This document shows, piece after piece, positions 6,017 to 6,031 of a stretch of 6,031 nucleotides of DNA (positions within the stretch are counted from its first letter, which is position 1; each line of letters begins with the position of its first letter). Position numbers and translations under genes: made by a program. The notes beneath the pieces were generated by a model. The model saw nothing but the letters and a program-made list of their open reading frames with translations, did no database searches and was not told where the DNA came from. Source of the stretch: Desulfobulbaceae bacterium (GTDB lineage Bacteria; Desulfobacterota; Desulfobulbia; Desulfobulbales; DAOVSZ01). The DNA is taken from the NCBI GenBank assembly GCA_030627725.1, contig DAOVSZ010000179.1, forward strand, positions 1-6,031, read 5' to 3'.

Positions 6017-6031
6017 CTGCTGAATAGTTAC
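6017..6031 (-). repeat. Right inverted repeat (copy 3), at the window edge
   Basis: CTGCTGAATAGTTAC, the exact reverse complement of 5863-5877. Its outermost base is the last base of the window. Confidence 0.8.

Larger units (their letters stand above)
5863..6031. mobile_element. Possible 169-bp non-autonomous element with 15-bp inverted ends
   Basis: The segment starts with GTAACTATTCAGCAG (5863-5877) and ends with its exact reverse complement (6017-6031). No open frame of gene size lies inside. The interior can pair with itself: CCGCT/AGCGG (5913-5917 with 6004-6008) continues into TCGCTG/CAGCGA (5918-5923 with 5995-6000) across a 3-nt bulge. Terminal inverted repeats around a short, foldable, non-coding core are what MITEs and REP-like elements look like. 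Ends beginning GTAA are known for the IS66 family, so IS66-derived ends are one possibility, not tested here. The right flank is outside the window, so a target duplication cannot be seen, and a longer element cut by the window edge is not excluded. Confidence 0.5.

Overview
The window is one cell-shape (elongasome) operon, read entirely on the minus strand. In transcription order it is mreB (5658-4621), mreC (4442-3609), mreD (3604-3068), mrdA/PBP2 (3063-1165) and rodA (1155-37), followed by the first 11 codons of a sixth gene that runs off the left edge (34-1). I see no convincing gene on the plus strand. Gaps between genes are 2 to 9 nt, apart from a 178-nt gap between mreB and mreC.

The genes encode a complete Rod system. 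MreB is the actin-like filament on the inner membrane face. MreC and MreD are membrane and periplasmic adaptors. RodA is the SEDS glycosyltransferase that polymerises glycan, and PBP2 is its partner transpeptidase that cross-links it. All the family motifs I looked for are intact, so this is a functional core locus of a rod-shaped, peptidoglycan-making bacterium. The unbroken mreBCD-mrdA-rodA order, the balanced base composition and the start of the downstream gene (MDYFSLLNLKK, like the beginnings of ExeA/GspA-type AAA ATPases) suggest Desulfobacterota, perhaps Desulfobulbales. This placement is inferred from memory of such loci and not demonstrated.

Upstream of mreB, 5659-6031 is non-coding. 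Its inner part carries a plausible sigma-70 promoter (5710-5739) and a weak ribosome binding site. Its outer part (5818-6031) holds three copies of a GTAACTATTCAG motif, two direct and one inverted. The last two bound a 169-bp structured segment that ends on the final base of the window. This looks like a small non-autonomous mobile element or the remains of insertion-sequence ends.

I found no undescribed multi-gene system. The items most worth a second look are the repeat element at the right edge, a CAGGACATA sequence used three times as a ribosome binding site, a protein-like reading frame without a normal start in the mreB-mreC gap, and a Cys3-His cluster beside the PBP2 active site.
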